DNA from: Duganella sp. sic0402
GTDB taxonomy: Bacteria > Pseudomonadota > Gammaproteobacteria > Burkholderiales > Burkholderiaceae_D
Assembly (NCBI RefSeq): GCF_019219065.1
Contig: NZ_JAHUWK010000006.1
Coordinates: forward strand, 248,001-312,000
Reading direction: 5' to 3'
Length of the DNA: 64,000 bases
The position numbers were made by a program, and so were the translations under genes. A model generated the notes under the pieces. The model was not told where the DNA came from and searched no databases. It saw only the letters and a list, made by a program, of their open reading frames with translations. Below, piece after piece: positions 49,884 through 59,216 of the stretch; position 1 is the stretch's first letter; the number at the start of each line of letters is the position of its first letter.

Positions 49884-50333
49884 ATGGCCTTGAAAGACCA
49901 AATCACCGAAGACATGAAAAACGCCATGCGCGCCAAGGAAGCAAGCCGTCTGGCGACCATCCGCCTGATCCTGGCTGAAATCAAGCGCAAGGAAGTGGAC
50001 GAACAGATCACCGTCACCGATGAGCAAACCATCGCCATCGTGGAAAAAATGATCAAGCAGCGCAAGGATTCGATCACCCAGTTCGAAGCCGGTGGCCGCG
50101 CCGACCTGGCTGACATCGAAAAAGCCGAACTGGTGGTGCTGAGCACCTATATGCCTGCCGGCCTGTCGGACGAGGAAATCGCCGCCGAAGTGGCTGCCGC
50201 GGTGGCAGCCTCGGGCGCCGCTGGTCCGCAGGACATGGGCAAAGTCATGGGCATCGTCAAGCCGAAGCTGGCCGGCCGTGCCGATATGACCGTGGTTTCG
50301 GCCCTGGTCAAAAAAGCGCTGACCCCAGCCTAA
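49884..50333 (+). CDS. yqeY: GatB/YqeY domain protein
   Basis: The 149-residue helical protein (MALKDQITEDMKNAMRAKEASRLATIRLILAEIKRKEVD, ...MGKVMGIVKPKLAGRADMTVVSALVKKAL) is the stand-alone YqeY relative of the GatB tail. The role is unclear and may involve tRNA binding. It is placed between rpsU and dnaG as in many betaproteobacteria. Confidence 0.95.
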   Translation: MALKDQITEDMKNAMRAKEASRLATIRLILAEIKRKEVDEQITVTDEQTIAIVEKMIKQRKDSITQFEAGGRADLADIEKAELVVLSTYMPAGLSDEEIAAEVAAAVAASGAAGPQDMGKVMGIVKPKLAGRADMTVVSALVKKALTPA

Positions 50334-50343
50334 GCAACACCAT

Positions 50344-50385
50344 CGTGGCAGCTTGACGCGCATCAAGGCGCTTCAGGCTGCCACG
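50344..50385 (+). terminator. Hairpin between yqeY and dnaG
   Basis: CGTGGCAGC (50344-50352) pairs exactly with GCTGCCACG (50377-50385). There is no T run, so it may be a processing or attenuation element rather than a full terminator. Confidence 0.5.
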
Positions 50386-50421
50386 GTATAGCCTGATTAA
50401 CGCCAAGATCGCCTATCCCCT

Positions 50422-52218
50422 GTGATACCACAAACTTTTATCGCCGATTTGCTGAACCGGGTCGATATCGTCGACGTGGTCGGCCGTTACGTGCAGCTCA
50501 AGAAGGGCGGCGCGAACTACATGGGTTTGTGCCCGTTTCACAACGAAAAATCTCCCAGCTTTACAGTCAGCCCGACCAAGCAGTTTTACCACTGCTTCGG
50601 CTGCGGCGCACACGGTACCTCGATCGGTTTCATGATCGAATATTCCGGCATGGGCTTTGTCGATGCCGTCAAAGAGCTGGCGCAAAGCGTCGGCATGGTG
50701 GTGCCGGACCAGGACGACAAGATTCCGCCGGCGCAGCGCGCGCAGATGCAGGCGCAGAGCCTGGCGCTGACCGAGGCGATGACGCGCGCCAGCGACTTCT
50801 ACAAGCTGCAACTGCGCAGCGCACCGAATGCCATCGCCTACCTGAAGAACCGCGGCCTCACCGGCGAAATCGCCGCCCGCTTCGGCCTGGGCTACGCGCC
50901 GCCGGGCTGGGACAATCTGCGTTCGCAGTTCCCGGATTACGAAGCGGTGGTGCTGGCCGAATCCGGCCTGGTGATCGACAAGGTCGACGAAGACGGCAAC
51001 AACCGCAAGCGCTATGACCGCTTCCGTGAGCGGGTGATGTTCCCGATCCGCAATACCAAGGGACAGGTGATCGCGTTTGGCGGCCGGGTGCTGGACCAGG
51101 GCGAACCGAAGTACTTGAATTCCCCGGAAACGCCTTTATTTTCAAAGGGCTTCGAGCTGTATGGCCTGTTCGAGGCGCGCCAGGCGATCCGCGATGCCGG
51201 CTATGTGCTGGTGACGGAAGGCTATATGGACGTGGTGGCGCTGGCGCAGATGGGTTTCCCGCAGGCGGTGGCGACACTGGGTACGGCCTGCACCACCAAC
51301 CATGTGCAGAAGCTGTTGCGCCAGACCGACACGGTGATCTTCAGTTTCGACGGCGACAAGGCCGGCCGCCGCGCCGCACGGCGCGCGCTGGAAGCCTGCT
51401 TGCCGCATGTGACGGACAACAAGACCATCAAGTTTTTGTTCCTGCCGACCGAGCACGATCCTGATAGCTATGTGCGCGCCTACGGCAAGGAAGCGTTTGA
51501 GCAGGAAATCCATGAGGCCATGCCGCTGTCGCAGTTCCTGATCAAGGAGGCGTGCGGCGAGCATGATATGAACAGCCTGGAAGGCCGGGCGCGCGCCCAG
51601 TTCGATGCCAAGCCGATGCTGCAGGCGATGACGCCGACCGCGCTGCGGCTGCAAATCGTGCGCGGCCTGGCACAACTGACGCAAACCTCGCCGTCCGAGA
51701 TCGAGGTGCTGTTCGAACTAGCCAAGCCGGTGGCGCTGAACAAGATCGCGCCGCCGAGGGGCGGCCGGCCGCAGCCGAAAGGGCTGGAGCTGCAGATCAT
51801 GCGGGTGCTGGTGGCGCATCCCTCGCTGGCGCTGGACGTTGATGCGGCGGCGCAGGCGGCATTCCAATCGTTCGGCCAGGAGTCGGCGGAGCGCTTGACG
51901 CAGTTGCTGACCGAGGCGCGCGGCCTGGGCGAGAGCGGCTCCTTCGCCGCTTTTGCCCAGCACCTGAAGTCGCTGAGCGACGAGTACGACGGCATCATCG
52001 GCGAAATCGTCAAGGAGCCGGAGACGGAGCGCGACACCGAGCGGGTTGTGTTGCGGGCGGCGATCCGCCAGGTCAAGCAGGATGCGCTGAAGCGCGAGTT
52101 GAGCCAGTTGTTTGCGGCTGGCCTGTCGTCCGACGAGATCGGCGTACGCTACCGGGAGTTAACCGCACAGCAAGACCAGTTGTTGCGCGAGGCGCAGGCA
52201 GAGCTGGCGACGCGTTAA
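50422..52218 (+). CDS. dnaG: DNA primase
   Basis: The 598-residue primase makes RNA primers at the replication fork. It has the CHC2-type zinc finger (CPFHNEKSPSFTVSPTKQFYHCFGCGAHG, about 35-65), a central domain, the TOPRIM core (VLVTEGYMDVVALAQMGFPQAVATLGTA and IFSFDGDKAGRRAARRAL) and a C-terminal DnaB-interacting tail. The start is a GTG (50422), an uncommon start that may limit expression. The gene lies between yqeY and rpoD. Confidence 0.96.
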   Translation: MIPQTFIADLLNRVDIVDVVGRYVQLKKGGANYMGLCPFHNEKSPSFTVSPTKQFYHCFGCGAHGTSIGFMIEYSGMGFVDAVKELAQSVGMVVPDQDDKIPPAQRAQMQAQSLALTEAMTRASDFYKLQLRSAPNAIAYLKNRGLTGEIAARFGLGYAPPGWDNLRSQFPDYEAVVLAESGLVIDKVDEDGNNRKRYDRFRERVMFPIRNTKGQVIAFGGRVLDQGEPKYLNSPETPLFSKGFELYGLFEARQAIRDAGYVLVTEGYMDVVALAQMGFPQAVATLGTACTTNHVQKLLRQTDTVIFSFDGDKAGRRAARRALEACLPHVTDNKTIKFLFLPTEHDPDSYVRAYGKEAFEQEIHEAMPLSQFLIKEACGEHDMNSLEGRARAQFDAKPMLQAMTPTALRLQIVRGLAQLTQTSPSEIEVLFELAKPVALNKIAPPRGGRPQPKGLELQIMRVLVAHPSLALDVDAAAQAAFQSFGQESAERLTQLLTEARGLGESGSFAAFAQHLKSLSDEYDGIIGEIVKEPETERDTERVVLRAAIRQVKQDALKRELSQLFAAGLSSDEIGVRYRELTAQQDQLLREAQAELATR

Positions 52219-52306
52219 AAGTTGTGTACAGTTTTGTGTCGTAACGTTTCTGTCATTATTCCAGCGGGAGCTCCGCCGTGCATCCCCCTGGAAATTGAAA
52301 AGTGAC

Positions 52307-52316
52307 GTGCTATAAT
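52307..52316 (+). promoter_or_regulatory. rpoD promoter, extended -10
   Basis: TGC-TATAAT (52308-52316) is an ideal extended -10. A TTGAAA lies only 10 bases upstream and is too close to be a -35. The predicted start near 52323 leaves a leader of about 330 bases before the rpoD GTG start. Confidence 0.6.
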
Positions 52317-52654
52317 AAAACGCTAAGTGTTGTATGTTTTGGCATCGTTTTTCTGTTCAGAGTGTGTTTGTTTTCAGTGAGTTAGGCTCTTTGATCGACG
52401 CAGAGGGAACGGGTGTCGGCGGCCAGGGCCAGCTACGGTTCAGCAAATAGTCTGTTTGCTATCTAACCGAGTCATGGTTTCTTGCCCCCACGCACGTGTC
52501 TGATGCAGTAGAATTCTCGGGAATTCTCTATAGACTCGGTCGGCCTGACCCAGGTGTAAGTAAGTCGTAGTATTGTCGGACTTGTGTAGTCGGCAAGTTC
52601 GAAGACGTAGTGATCCGAACAGGATCGAAACTTTATCCGTAATCGAAAGCGCCT
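52317..52654 (+). promoter_or_regulatory. Long 5' leader of rpoD
   Basis: This is the greater part of the 436-base gap between dnaG and rpoD and has no supportable gene. It contains several dyads: AGCAAA/TTTGCT (about 52441-52460), AGAATTC/GAATTCT (about 52510-52527) and GATCC/GGATC (about 52611-52625). The length and dyads suggest a regulatory leader, but no known riboswitch was recognised. Confidence 0.45.
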
Positions 52655-54901
52655 GTGCCAATCAAGAAACCTGAATCCAAAGCGGCTGTAAAGCCGACTA
52701 AAGTGAGCGCAAAATCCGCTAAAACGGCGGACAAGCCGGAGACGCGCGTCGCCAGCAACCCGCCTGCGGTCAGCCAGACCACGGACGCGGCTGCATTGGC
52801 CGCGATCGACACGTCCGGTTACGTGCTGCCTTCGGTCAAAGTGCCGGGCCGGCGCGGGCGCAAACCGAAAGAATTCCAGCCTGAGAACGACGAAGTCGCA
52901 GCGCTCAACGCGGTCGAACGCGCCGAGCTGAAGGCGGTCGACAAGGCCAAGGCCAAGGACCGCAAGGCCAAGGAAAAAGCGCTGCTGAAGGACGCCTTCT
53001 CGTCCGACACCGAGGCGACCGAGGAAGAACTCGAACGCCGGCGCCAGAAACTCAAGACCCTGATCAAGTTCGGCAAGGAACGCGGTTTCCTGACCTATGC
53101 CGAGATCAACGACCATCTGCCCGACAACATCGTCGATCCGGAAGCGATCGAAGGCATTATCGGCACCTTCAACGACATGGGCATTGCCGTCTACGAGCAT
53201 GCGCCCGACGCCGAGACGCTGCTGCTGTCCGACAATGTCGCCACCGTCACCAGCGATGACGAAGCCGAGGCGGCCGCCGAAGCGGCGCTGTCCACCGTTG
53301 ACTCCGACTTCGGCCGCACCACCGACCCGGTGCGCATGTATATGCGCGAAATGGGCTCGGTCGAGCTGCTGACCCGCGAAGGCGAGATCGAAATCGCCAA
53401 GCGCATCGAAGATGGCCTGAAAGACATGATCCAGGCGATTTCCGCCTGCCCGGTGACGATTGCCGAAATCATTGCCGCCTCCGACCGCATCCGCGCCGAC
53501 GAAATCAAGATTGATGAAATCGTCGACGGCCTGGTCGATGAGAGCGAAGACCAGCAGGCGGCAGCGCCAGCAGCGGCTTCGTCCGATGAGGAAGAAGAAG
53601 ACGAGGAAGAGCAAGAAGAGGAAGAAGAGGAAGAGGAAGAAGCCAGCCCATCGGGCGCTGCGGCGGGCTACTCGGCCGAACAGCTGGAAGCGCTGAAAAA
53701 CGCCTCGCTGGCAAAATTCGATACCATCTCCCTGCAATTCGACAAGATGCGCCGCGCCTTCGAGAAAGAGGGCTACAACTCGAAAGCCTACGTCAAGGCG
53801 CAGGAAGCGATTTCCCAGGAACTGCTGGGCATCCGCTTTACCGCCAAAGTGGTCGAGAAACTGTGCGACACGCTGCGTGGCCAGGTCGATGAAGTCCGCC
53901 ACATCGAGAAACAGATTCTGGACGTGGCGGTCAACAAGTGCGGCATGCCGCGCGCCCACTTCATCAAAGTCTTCCCCGGCAATGAAACCAATCTGGAATG
54001 GGTTGATGGCGAAGTGGCTGCCGGCCACGCCTACAGCGCCATCCTGGGCCGCAACATTCCGACCATCAAGGAGTTGCAACAGCGCCTGATCGATCTGCAG
54101 GCGCGCGTGGTGCTGCCGCTGCCGGACTTGCGCAACATCAACCGCCAGATGGCGGCCGGTGAAATGAAGGCGCGCAAGGCCAAGCGCGAAATGACCGAGG
54201 CCAACTTGCGCCTGGTGATTTCGATCGCCAAGAAATACACCAACCGTGGCTTGCAGTTCCTCGACCTGATCCAGGAAGGCAATATCGGCCTGATGAAGGC
54301 GGTGGACAAGTTTGAATACCGTCGCGGCTACAAATTCTCGACCTATGCAACGTGGTGGATACGCCAGGCCATCACCCGTTCGATCGCCGACCAGGCGCGC
54401 ACCATCCGGATTCCGGTGCACATGATCGAAACCATCAACAAGATGAACCGTATCTCGCGCCAGATCCTGCAAGAGACGGGCGCCGAGCCGGACCCGGCAA
54501 CGCTGGCCATCAAGATGGAAATGCCCGAGGACAAGATCCGCAAGATCATGAAAATCGCCAAGGAGCCGATTTCGATGGAGACGCCGATCGGCGACGACGA
54601 CGATTCGCATCTGGGCGACTTCATCGAGGACAACAACACGCTGGCGCCTTCCGACGCGGCGCTGCATGCCTCGATGCGCGGCGTGGTCAAGGACGTGCTC
54701 GATTCGCTGACGCCGCGCGAGGCCAAAGTCCTGCGCATGCGTTTCGGTATCGAAATGTCGACCGATCACACGCTGGAAGAAGTGGGCAAACAGTTTGACG
54801 TGACGCGCGAGCGCATCCGTCAGATCGAAGCCAAGGCCTTGCGCAAGCTGCGCCATCCGAGCCGCTCGGACAAGCTGAAGAGCTTCCTGGAAGCCAACTA
54901 A
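52655..54901 (+). CDS. rpoD: RNA polymerase primary sigma factor (sigma-70)
   Basis: The 748-residue factor directs RNA polymerase to housekeeping promoters. Region 1.2 begins at about 220 ([22 protein letters not shown]), region 2 has [67 protein letters not shown], region 3 follows, and region 4 has [32 protein letters not shown]. The start is a GTG at 52655 with a weak ribosome site. It has a lysine-rich N-terminal extension and a 19-residue acidic tract (about 311-329) in the non-conserved region, making it longer than the E. coli protein (613 residues). Confidence 0.97.
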   Translation: MPIKKPESKAAVKPTKVSAKSAKTADKPETRVASNPPAVSQTTDAAALAAIDTSGYVLPSVKVPGRRGRKPKEFQPENDEVAALNAVERAELKAVDKAKAKDRKAKEKALLKDAFSSDTEATEEELERRRQKLKTLIKFGKERGFLTYAEINDHLPDNIVDPEAIEGIIGTFNDMGIAVYEHAPDAETLLLSDNVATVTSDDEAEAAAEAALSTVDSDFGRTTDPVRMYMREMGSVELLTREGEIEIAKRIEDGLKDMIQAISACPVTIAEIIAASDRIRADEIKIDEIVDGLVDESEDQQAAAPAAASSDEEEEDEEEQEEEEEEEEEASPSGAAAGYSAEQLEALKNASLAKFDTISLQFDKMRRAFEKEGYNSKAYVKAQEAISQELLGIRFTAKVVEKLCDTLRGQVDEVRHIEKQILDVAVNKCGMPRAHFIKVFPGNETNLEWVDGEVAAGHAYSAILGRNIPTIKELQQRLIDLQARVVLPLPDLRNINRQMAAGEMKARKAKREMTEANLRLVISIAKKYTNRGLQFLDLIQEGNIGLMKAVDKFEYRRGYKFSTYATWWIRQAITRSIADQARTIRIPVHMIETINKMNRISRQILQETGAEPDPATLAIKMEMPEDKIRKIMKIAKEPISMETPIGDDDDSHLGDFIEDNNTLAPSDAALHASMRGVVKDVLDSLTPREAKVLRMRFGIEMSTDHTLEEVGKQFDVTRERIRQIEAKALRKLRHPSRSDKLKSFLEAN

Positions 54902-55003
54902 GACTTGACTGGGGTAGGGCTAGCCTTTATGCTCGCGTGTTCGTTTTCTTAACGAGTGCGCATCAGAGAGACTAGACCTTCTCCAGCGCAGCAACACCCC
55001 TCA

Positions 55004-55082
<79 letters not shown>

Positions 55083-55091
55083 AATAAAATG

Positions 55092-55123
55092 AAGGACTTA
55101 GGTGCAAGCCTAAGTCCTTTTTT
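55092..55123 (+). terminator. Terminator behind the tRNA
   Basis: AAGGACTTAGG (55092-55102) pairs with CCTAAGTCCTT around a 6-base loop, followed by T residues. It ends the tRNA transcript and perhaps rpoD readthrough. Confidence 0.9.
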
Positions 55124-55133
55124 ATTGCCGCTG

Positions 55134-55520
55134 TCAGACGTAGCGCACTGGACCGGGATATTGCGCGACCAGTGGATCAGATGTGATTAAGGAGATGCCT
55201 TCAACAATTGCCTGTGCTACCAGGATGCGGTCGAACGGATCTTTGTGTAGTGAAGCAAGGGTATCGACGGCAACAGTATGTTCGCTCGTGATAGGTAATT
55301 CGGCATATCCGTTATCCAGTAGTCCGCGTCTTAGCAGGCGAGGATCTACTTGGAAATCGCTACGCCCAAGTCCGTGCTTGATGGTAATTTCCCATAGACT
55401 GGCGGCGCTGAACAGCAGTTCATTGTTTGGATCATCCAGCAATAAATGAGCGGCTGGCGACAGCCGCTCAGGTTGCCCTGCTGCCCAGAGCAATAGATGC
55501 GTATCCAGCAGCAGTTTCAT
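55134..55520 (-). CDS. VapC-type PIN-domain toxin
   Basis: The 128-residue product begins MKLLLDTHLLLWAAGQPERL with the first acidic residue of the PIN site, followed by E in SLWEITIKHG, the HKDPFDRILVAQA block and a final SDP. This is the PIN toxin group normally paired with Phd antitoxins. It overlaps its antitoxin gene by 4 bases and lies just behind a tRNA terminator. Confidence 0.9.
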   Translation of the reverse strand: MKLLLDTHLLLWAAGQPERLSPAAHLLLDDPNNELLFSAASLWEITIKHGLGRSDFQVDPRLLRRGLLDNGYAELPITSEHTVAVDTLASLHKDPFDRILVAQAIVEGISLITSDPLVAQYPGPVRYV

Positions 55521-55762
55521 GACTCAGCATTGAAAAGCTGCGCAATTTCATTGTTTCCCATGGTGTTGAAATCATCTGGTACGCTGATATTTCCCGTCAG
55601 GAAGCCCAAGCGGCGAGTTTGACCATGTGTAGGCGCGTCAAGCGCCACCACTTTCACCAAGGGTTTGCCAGCTTTGGCAATAACGAAGGGTTCTCCGTTG
55701 ACCGCTTGCTCTACAAGCCGGGAAAGGTGCGTTTTCGCTTCATGGATATTGACAGTTAGCAT
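55517..55762 (-). CDS. Phd/YefM-type antitoxin
   Basis: The 81-residue product begins MLTVNIHEAKTHLSRLVEQAVNGEPFVIAKAGKPLVKVVAL, the Phd/YefM DNA-binding N-terminus; the C-terminal part should wrap the VapC toxin. A dyad (ACTAAG-TTCT-CTTAGT) lies 18-33 bases upstream and is a likely operator for the antitoxin-toxin complex. Confidence 0.92.
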   Translation of the reverse strand: MLTVNIHEAKTHLSRLVEQAVNGEPFVIAKAGKPLVKVVALDAPTHGQTRRLGFLTGNISVPDDFNTMGNNEIAQLFNAES

Positions 55763-55779
55763 GTTGGCATCTCCACTAA

Positions 55780-55795
55780 ACTAAGTTCTCTTAGT
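55780..55795. promoter_or_regulatory. Predicted operator of the Phd/VapC pair
   Basis: The inverted repeat ACTAAG-TTCT-CTTAGT lies 18 bases upstream of the antitoxin start. Its location suits autoregulation by the toxin-antitoxin complex. A related half-site ACTTAGACTA occurs near 55872. Confidence 0.55.
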
Positions 55796-55916
55796 CTAGT
55801 TTGATTCTTGCGGATGTCAATCGCGTTCTAAGGGCGCTATTTTTCTTGGTTCAGATGCTCCAGCAAATTGTACTTAGACTAAAATTGTCGCCACACCCAT
55901 TAAGGAGGAGACAGGC

Positions 55917-57023
55917 ATGATTGATATGAATCGACGCGGGCTGGTGATTGCTGCTGGTAGCGCTATCACGGCTTCGGCGGTGGGGCTGCCGGCGATGGCG
56001 GCAACGGCAGGGCGCAAGCTGGGCTATGCGATAGTCGGGCTGGGCGGCTATGGGCTGGGGATTATCATTCCACAGTTTAAGAACTGCGAACACAGCAAGC
56101 TGGTGGCGCTGGTCAGTGGCGATCCGGCCAAGGCCAAGCGCGTGGCGGCCGAGTATGGCGTGCCGGAAAGCGGCATCTACGATTACAAGAATTTCGACAG
56201 CATCAAGGACAATCCGGAGATCGATATTGTCTACGTCTGCCTGCCGGTGTCGATGCACGCCGAGTACACCATCCGTGCCGCCCAGGCGGGCAAGCATGTG
56301 ATGTGCGAGAAGCCGATGGCGGTGTCGTCGAAAGAGTGCGAAGCGATGATCGCTGCCTGCAAAAAGGCTGGCAAAAAGCTGATGATCGGCTATCGCTGCC
56401 ACTTTGAAGCGCATAACCTGGAAGCGATCCGCCTGGCCCGTTCGGGCGCGATCGGCAAGCTGCGCTATTTCCGCTCCGAGCACGGTTTCACCGCCGGCAA
56501 TCCCAACGCATGGCGTTTGAAGAAAGCGATGTCCGGCGGCGGTTCGCTGATGGATATCGGCATTTACGCGCTGAACGCGGCACGTTATATGACGGGAGAG
56601 GAACCGATTGCGGTCTACGCCAAGGAAACCACCGACCGCAATGATCCGCGCTTCAAGGAAGTGGAGGACATGATCGAGTTCCAGCTGGAATTCCCGTCCG
56701 GCGTGATTGGCTCCTGCATGTCAATGTACAGCGCCAATCAGAACCATATCCTGCTGATGGGCGACAAGGGCCGCATCGACCTGGAGCCGGGCACGCGCTA
56801 CGATGGCAACAAGCTGTGGGTAGGCCAGGACCGCAGCAAGCAAGTCGATCCGCCGCCGGGACCGGGCAAAACCCAGTGGGCGGCGCAGCTGGATCACCTG
56901 TCGCAGTGCATCGTCAACAACAAGGAGCCTATTGTGGCGGGCGAAGAGGGCCTGCGCGATATCCGTATCGTCGAGGCGATTTACCGCTCGGCGCGCGAGC
57001 AGAAACGGATCGTGCTGGCGTAA
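55917..57023 (+). CDS. Gfo/Idh/MocA-family oxidoreductase with a Tat-like signal
   Basis: The 368-residue enzyme has a Tat-like N-terminus (NRRGLVIAAGSAITASAVGLPAMA), then a Rossmann NAD(P) site (GYAIVGLGGYGLGIIIPQF), the conserved CEKPMAVS lysine and GGSLMDIGIYALN. This resembles periplasmic glucose-fructose oxidoreductase, where the cofactor is carried across folded. The substrate is unknown. AGGAGG precedes the start. Confidence 0.88.
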   Translation: MIDMNRRGLVIAAGSAITASAVGLPAMAATAGRKLGYAIVGLGGYGLGIIIPQFKNCEHSKLVALVSGDPAKAKRVAAEYGVPESGIYDYKNFDSIKDNPEIDIVYVCLPVSMHAEYTIRAAQAGKHVMCEKPMAVSSKECEAMIAACKKAGKKLMIGYRCHFEAHNLEAIRLARSGAIGKLRYFRSEHGFTAGNPNAWRLKKAMSGGGSLMDIGIYALNAARYMTGEEPIAVYAKETTDRNDPRFKEVEDMIEFQLEFPSGVIGSCMSMYSANQNHILLMGDKGRIDLEPGTRYDGNKLWVGQDRSKQVDPPPGPGKTQWAAQLDHLSQCIVNNKEPIVAGEEGLRDIRIVEAIYRSAREQKRIVLA

Positions 57024-57668
57024 TCAGCCGGCGCGTTCTTCGGCGGCGCGCACGTCCTGCATCGCCGCCACCAGATCCGCCGTGGTCAGCGCTTCTTTCA
57101 GCGGGAAGCCGTCTTCCAGTGCCACCACGGCGCCTTCGGCGATGGCGGGAGTGTCGCCGGCCGGCGGATTCGGCGTGTGCGGCATGTAGGCGAATGGCGG
57201 GAAGCGCGTCTGGCCGTGCTGGGCGATGTCGTTGAGCGTGCGCGGCGCCGCGCGCAGCAGGCCGTTGCGTACGCGCCGCTGGCGTTCCTCTTCGCGCTGT
57301 TTCAGTTGCGCGCTGAGGAAGGCGATTTCTTCGGTGAGGCGGTCCGCCTCGGTTTGCTGGCTCTGCATTTCTTCATCGCTCAGCGCTTCTTCCCATTGCG
57401 TCAGTTTCAGCAGGCCGCGCTTGTGCATGGCTTGGCGCTGCAGGTCGATTTCCAGCGTGCCCAGCCGGGTCTTGTGCTGCTCCAGCGCTTGCACGGCGCT
57501 GGCATCGCCATTGGCGCGGTGCCATTTGTCGTTGAAGTCGAAGACCAGGCCATCAAAGTAGAAATACATGGGCAAGGCGTGCGGCGACGCCAGCACTTGT
57601 TGCGGGCTGAGCTTCCAGCGCGCGGCCAGTTCGGTCAGCGTCAGGGTGAGGGGTTCTATCGTAGGCAT
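57024..57668 (-). CDS. Hypothetical protein with a coiled-coil centre
   Basis: The 214-residue product is not recognised. An N-terminal segment (LTLTELAARWKLSPQQVLAS) looks helix-turn-helix-like; residues about 60-135 are strongly charged and predicted coiled coil (EALSDEEMQSQQTEADRLTEEIAFLSAQLKQREEERQRR); the C-terminus is Pro/Ala-rich. It is convergent with the oxidoreductase gene and their ends touch. Confidence 0.65.
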   Translation of the reverse strand: MPTIEPLTLTLTELAARWKLSPQQVLASPHALPMYFYFDGLVFDFNDKWHRANGDASAVQALEQHKTRLGTLEIDLQRQAMHKRGLLKLTQWEEALSDEEMQSQQTEADRLTEEIAFLSAQLKQREEERQRRVRNGLLRAAPRTLNDIAQHGQTRFPPFAYMPHTPNPPAGDTPAIAEGAVVALEDGFPLKEALTTADLVAAMQDVRAAEERAG

Positions 57669-57745
57669 ATGCGTATTTTCTCATAGCGCATGATTTAGTG
57701 CGCCGGCCTGTAAAATGTCACTCTTGCTGTTGCGGAGTAATTCCC

Positions 57746-58111
57746 ATGATGTTTTTAAAAGTCCCGTTCGCGGAAAAAGATGAAGCCAAGGCGCTGGGTG
57801 CGCGCTGGAATAATGATCGAAAATCCTGGTATGTGCCTGAAGGCAAACCGGTGGAAGCCTTCAAGCGCTGGCTGCCGCCGGGCGGCGCCGATTTCGTTCC
57901 GGCCGTCGCCAAGCCTTCGCTGAAGTCGCGCCCGGTGATGACCGACTCTTACGCTGGCAAGCCGGTCATCGGCCGCTACTATATCGAGCTGCAACATGAC
58001 TGCGATCCCTTCATCGCCTGCCCGGTGTGCGCGCCCAAGCTGGCCAGTTCCGGCTGGCAGGGCCATTATGATGATGTTGCAAAGATGCTAAAGCCGCTGC
58101 GTCCGGCGTGA
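57746..58111 (+). CDS. DUF5710-domain protein
   Basis: The 121-residue product starts at ATG 57746 behind GCGGAG. Residues about 1-45 match the DUF5710 pattern of small modification or repair proteins: FLKVPFAEKDEAKALGARWNNDRKSWYVPEGKPVEAFKRWLP. The rest includes CDPFIACPVCAP, a possible zinc-binding pair. The role is unknown. It is followed by the methyltransferase-like gene with 43 bases between. Confidence 0.75.
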   Translation: MMFLKVPFAEKDEAKALGARWNNDRKSWYVPEGKPVEAFKRWLPPGGADFVPAVAKPSLKSRPVMTDSYAGKPVIGRYYIELQHDCDPFIACPVCAPKLASSGWQGHYDDVAKMLKPLRPA

Positions 58112-58154
58112 TGTTCTATTTACAAAATTAGCGGGAGATGCAATCCTCATCCCG

Positions 58155-59216
58155 ATGAATAGCACGACCTTCCGCACCGAAAACCGTCCTGTCGTTCCGG
58201 TCCAGCGCTACCGCCAGCCGGCCGATATTTTTGAAGCCTTGTTCCAGAGCATACAGGGCGGCGAAAACCATCCGCGTCCGACGCTGGAGCTGACGCCGGA
58301 TTCGCCCTTTCTGCCGTTCCTGGAAATTGGCTACGCGCTGCGCACCTGCCTGGAAAAACCGTCGCGTCACGCGTATTTGCTGCACCGACTGCGTCCGCAC
58401 GTGAGCGTGCTGGTCGGCACGCTGCCCGCCAGCATTCTGCCGATGGGCATGCTGCCCAAGCTGGCGCCGCTGCCTGGCTTCCGCCCGCTGGAAGCGATTT
58501 CCGACGCTGAACTCCATCAATGGCTGATTCAGGAAAGTGGCCTCATCTACGGCGAAATGCAGCGCTTCGAGCTGGAAAACTACTTCGACGCGATCAAACC
58601 TTATCTGCCGACGGGCGGCATCATGGTTGACCTGGGAAGCGGACTGGGCAAGGTGGTGATGACGGCCGCGCTGACCTTGCCGTTTTCGCGCTGTGTTGGC
58701 GTCGAGCTGATGACCTACCGGCACCGGCTGGCGCAGGACCGCCTGGTGCGGCTGCTGACGCTGACCCGGCAGGGTTTGGAAGCCTTGCCCGAGCCGCTGA
58801 GGGTGGACACGCCGCTGACGCTACCATCCGGCGTGGTGGCAAACGGCCGGCATCTGCTGGAGCTGGGCGCGCGCATCGCCTTCATCGAAAACGATATGTT
58901 CAAGGTGGATGTGCGCGGCGCCAGCCTGGTGTTTGTCTACAGCACCTGTTTCGGTCCGCTGATGAACGCGCTCAGCAACAAGCTGGCGCGCGAGTTGCCG
59001 GAAGGCGCGCTGGTGAGCACCACCACCTATCCGATCAAGCATCCGTCCTTCCGTCTATTGGAGACGCATGCGCCGGGTACGCTATCGTGGACCAGTATGA
59101 TGATTTATCAGCGCATAGGCCCGCCGACGACGCAGACGGTGCTGGAAGACCGTTATCTGCACCAGCCGGACACGGATGCCTGGGAAGCGCGCGCCAGGGA
59201 GGAATTAGGCGGTTAA
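58155..59216 (+). CDS. DOT1-like SAM-dependent methyltransferase
   Basis: The 353-residue product has a Rossmann-type site in GGIMVDLGSGLGKVVMTAAL, followed by CVGVELMTYRHRLAQDRL and FIENDMFKVDVRGASLVFVYSTCFGPLMNAL, resembling DOT1-type methyltransferases also found in bacteria. The N-terminal 150 residues are unrecognised. The substrate is unknown. Its last bases overlap the convergent argP gene. Confidence 0.8.
   Translation: MNSTTFRTENRPVVPVQRYRQPADIFEALFQSIQGGENHPRPTLELTPDSPFLPFLEIGYALRTCLEKPSRHAYLLHRLRPHVSVLVGTLPASILPMGMLPKLAPLPGFRPLEAISDAELHQWLIQESGLIYGEMQRFELENYFDAIKPYLPTGGIMVDLGSGLGKVVMTAALTLPFSRCVGVELMTYRHRLAQDRLVRLLTLTRQGLEALPEPLRVDTPLTLPSGVVANGRHLLELGARIAFIENDMFKVDVRGASLVFVYSTCFGPLMNALSNKLARELPEGALVSTTTYPIKHPSFRLLETHAPGTLSWTSMMIYQRIGPPTTQTVLEDRYLHQPDTDAWEARAREELGG

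Noticed and set aside
52295..52316. Canonical -35/-10 sigma-70 promoter (TTGAAA/TATAAT) before rpoD
   Set aside because: The two boxes are only 10 bases apart. The TATAAT is better explained as an extended -10.
52472..54856. 794-codon open frame on the minus strand opposite rpoD
   Set aside because: Shadow frame of rpoD. The product is low-complexity (Phe/Leu run opposite the Glu tract) and matches nothing.
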